A DNA stretch of 64,000 nucleotides from Glebionis coronaria. Taxonomy: Eukaryota > Streptophyta > Magnoliopsida > Asterales > Asteraceae. The notes below the pieces were generated by a model, which ran no database searches, was not told the origin of the DNA, and saw nothing but the letters and a program-made list of their open reading frames with translations. Position numbers and translations under genes: made by a program. The number at the start of each line of letters is the position of its first letter. The first letter of the stretch is position 1. This document shows positions 62,578 through 64,000 of this stretch, piece by piece. The stretch lies in contig CM046881.1 in assembly GCA_025667525.1 (NCBI GenBank), positions 493,851,627-493,915,626 of the forward strand, read 5' to 3'.

Positions 62578-64000
62578 TGTGAGAACCCGTACTTTCCCAG
62601 CATTATTTTATTCTTTTATTTGTGTTTCTTGAATTTTTCCAACGTATTACGTTTTCTTGTATTGCTATATGTAAATCCTGAGATTTTTAAATTATACGTT
62701 TCAAGTATTTTTCTGTTCATTGACAATACTTTATATGGAATTTTAAAGTTTTTATTTTATTTTTCCATATTTAATTTAAATCAAAGTTTTTGATTTAAAA
62801 TCACCCGCGTGCGTTTTACAACGAGTTTATTCAAAATCAATGTACAACAAAAACTCCTAGTGATCGCGATATCGACGGATGCCCAACATTTTACATTTTA
62901 TTATCGATTGTTTCGATAATTAATATTTTCGACGATTTCGTTTTAATTACGTATTAAGTCGTGTCGGGAAATCATATAATCATTTTTATGATGCATTGTA
63001 ACTTTTGAAAAGTATTTTTACGAAACCTGAGCCCCGTAAATATTTTCAATATTTACCAATAACCATTTTCTACCCTTTAAAACTATTAATTGTTTTTAAG
63101 TCCACAAGTTTCAAACTTGGCAATAATGGTCCCTACACTTAAACCACCATATAAAAACCATTTTACTTCCACTAAAAACACACATACAACAAGTAAAAAA
63201 AAAACTCCATCACTCCTCCTCCTCCCTCTCTTTGCCGTAAGCACCTCCACCACAAACACCCCAAATTTTCAAATTTCCACCTTGATTCATTAAAAACTAA
63301 AACTAGACCCATCCTTAAAATCTTCTTGTGATTCTAATGATACTAAAATCACCCACATGCATCAAGTTTTCACAAAGTTATGATTTCATGGTGGATTGAT
63401 GTTTAAATCATCTTGCATGCTTTGTTTTTGGTATGATCATCATATTTTAATCCTTAAAAGTCTTGTTTTTAATATTTGATTTTGTTAGATTTTACATACA
63501 AGTGTTTTTAGGAGTGTTTGGATGATGGGTATGATAGTATAGTGATCCTAGGGGTATGGGAATGATTGGTTTTGAGTGAAAAATGGATTTGTCTTTTTTC
63601 CTAAAAAGCTATTTTGGGACAGCAGGTGTTAAACAGATTTTTCGTGGGTTAAGGTCTGTGAATGTAAAACCCGCATGCTTTTACCATGAATAGTGCCCTT
63701 AAGATCGTACGTCCTAGATTAAAACTTACCTTATTTAGTATTGATCACATTCATGTGCTAATAATCAAGCAAGTGCATACGTGTATGACATGATAAGTAT
63801 CGATTACGTACGAACTCATGATAAACAGTTAATAAATATGTCACGTGAACATAATTAAATCATGATCACCATTTAAAATACGAACTAAAATAATTACGTA
63901 AATACATATAATATAATTACGAGCGTTAAGATTACGATAAACGACATGATAAAATAAACAAAAACACTTTAAACACGAACACGTTTAACCACGAACGAAC
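62578..64000 (+). mobile_element. Insertion E: left end of a further LTR element (partial)
   Basis: Begins TGTGAGAACCCGTAC exactly where D's LTR homology ends. A TATA-like CATATAAAAACC lies near 63150. No coding sequence recognised up to the window end. TGTGAGAACCCG-type starts recall chromovirus (Tekay-like) LTRs, but this is from memory and weak. The right end and TSD are not visible, so orientation is also provisional. Confidence 0.55.

Overview
The window is plant nuclear DNA from a eudicot, most likely a member of the Asteraceae. The gene structures (nine-exon DG1-type PPR gene, five-exon GDSL lipase) and the mass of nested LTR retrotransposons show a plant. The family guess rests on remembered resemblance of several element-encoded proteins to predicted proteins from Tanacetum and relatives, so it is an inference. 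About 85% of the window is transposon-derived. The only clearly functional cellular genes lie in an island at 37.3-44.2 kb.

Layout, left to right. 1-5730: the 3' end of a Ty3/gypsy (Athila-like) element, here called C, with a 3.9-kb LTR. 5.8-36.1 kb: a MuDR-type (MULE) transposase pseudogene on the minus strand, split by element B. B (7724-34333, minus strand, TSD GTAAC) carries gag and protease but no reverse transcriptase or integrase. A 614-bp solo LTR (TSD GAAAA) sits in B's left LTR. Element A (15115-31885, plus strand, TSD GTAAT, two 4240-bp LTRs) sits inside B's gag. A is a full-length gag-protease-RT-RNaseH-integrase element whose frame now carries two frameshifts and one stop. 36.7-37.2 kb: a MITE. 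37.35-42.29 kb: DG1-type chloroplast PPR gene, intact over nine exons (798 codons), with a SINE and two MITE-like insertions in its introns. 42.49-44.22 kb: a convergent GDSL esterase/lipase gene (388 codons). 44.5-46.2 kb: a foldback repeat, a PIF/Harbinger-type MITE and a (TA)60 microsatellite. 46.2-50.6 kb: AT-rich DNA with no gene I can recognise. 50.6-53.5 kb: the 3' LTR of a minus-strand element F, followed by a plus-strand, intron-bearing ORF with its own TATA box; this arrangement matches the antisense extra ORFs known from Tat-lineage retrotransposons. F is broken by element D (53512 onward, plus strand), a non-autonomous element encoding one Cys-rich/acidic protein with no capsid, protease or polymerase domains. 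D's 3' LTR is cut at 62578 by a further LTR-like insertion, E, that runs out of the window.

How the parts relate: A, B, C and D look like one autonomous/non-autonomous family. A, B and D share the same one-mismatch tRNA-Asp primer-binding site (C's lies outside the window). All four share a terminal hairpin beginning TGAT at the LTR start and a GAGTC/GACTC-type stem-loop just after the last stop codon. A and D also share a block of about 100 nt in the 5' leader that could be a packaging signal. The most interesting proposal is that the protein-poor elements B and D are mobilised by A/C-type partners through these shared RNA signals, while D still codes for a large protein of unknown role. Insertion order read from nesting: MULE, then B, then A and the solo LTR; and F, then D, then E.
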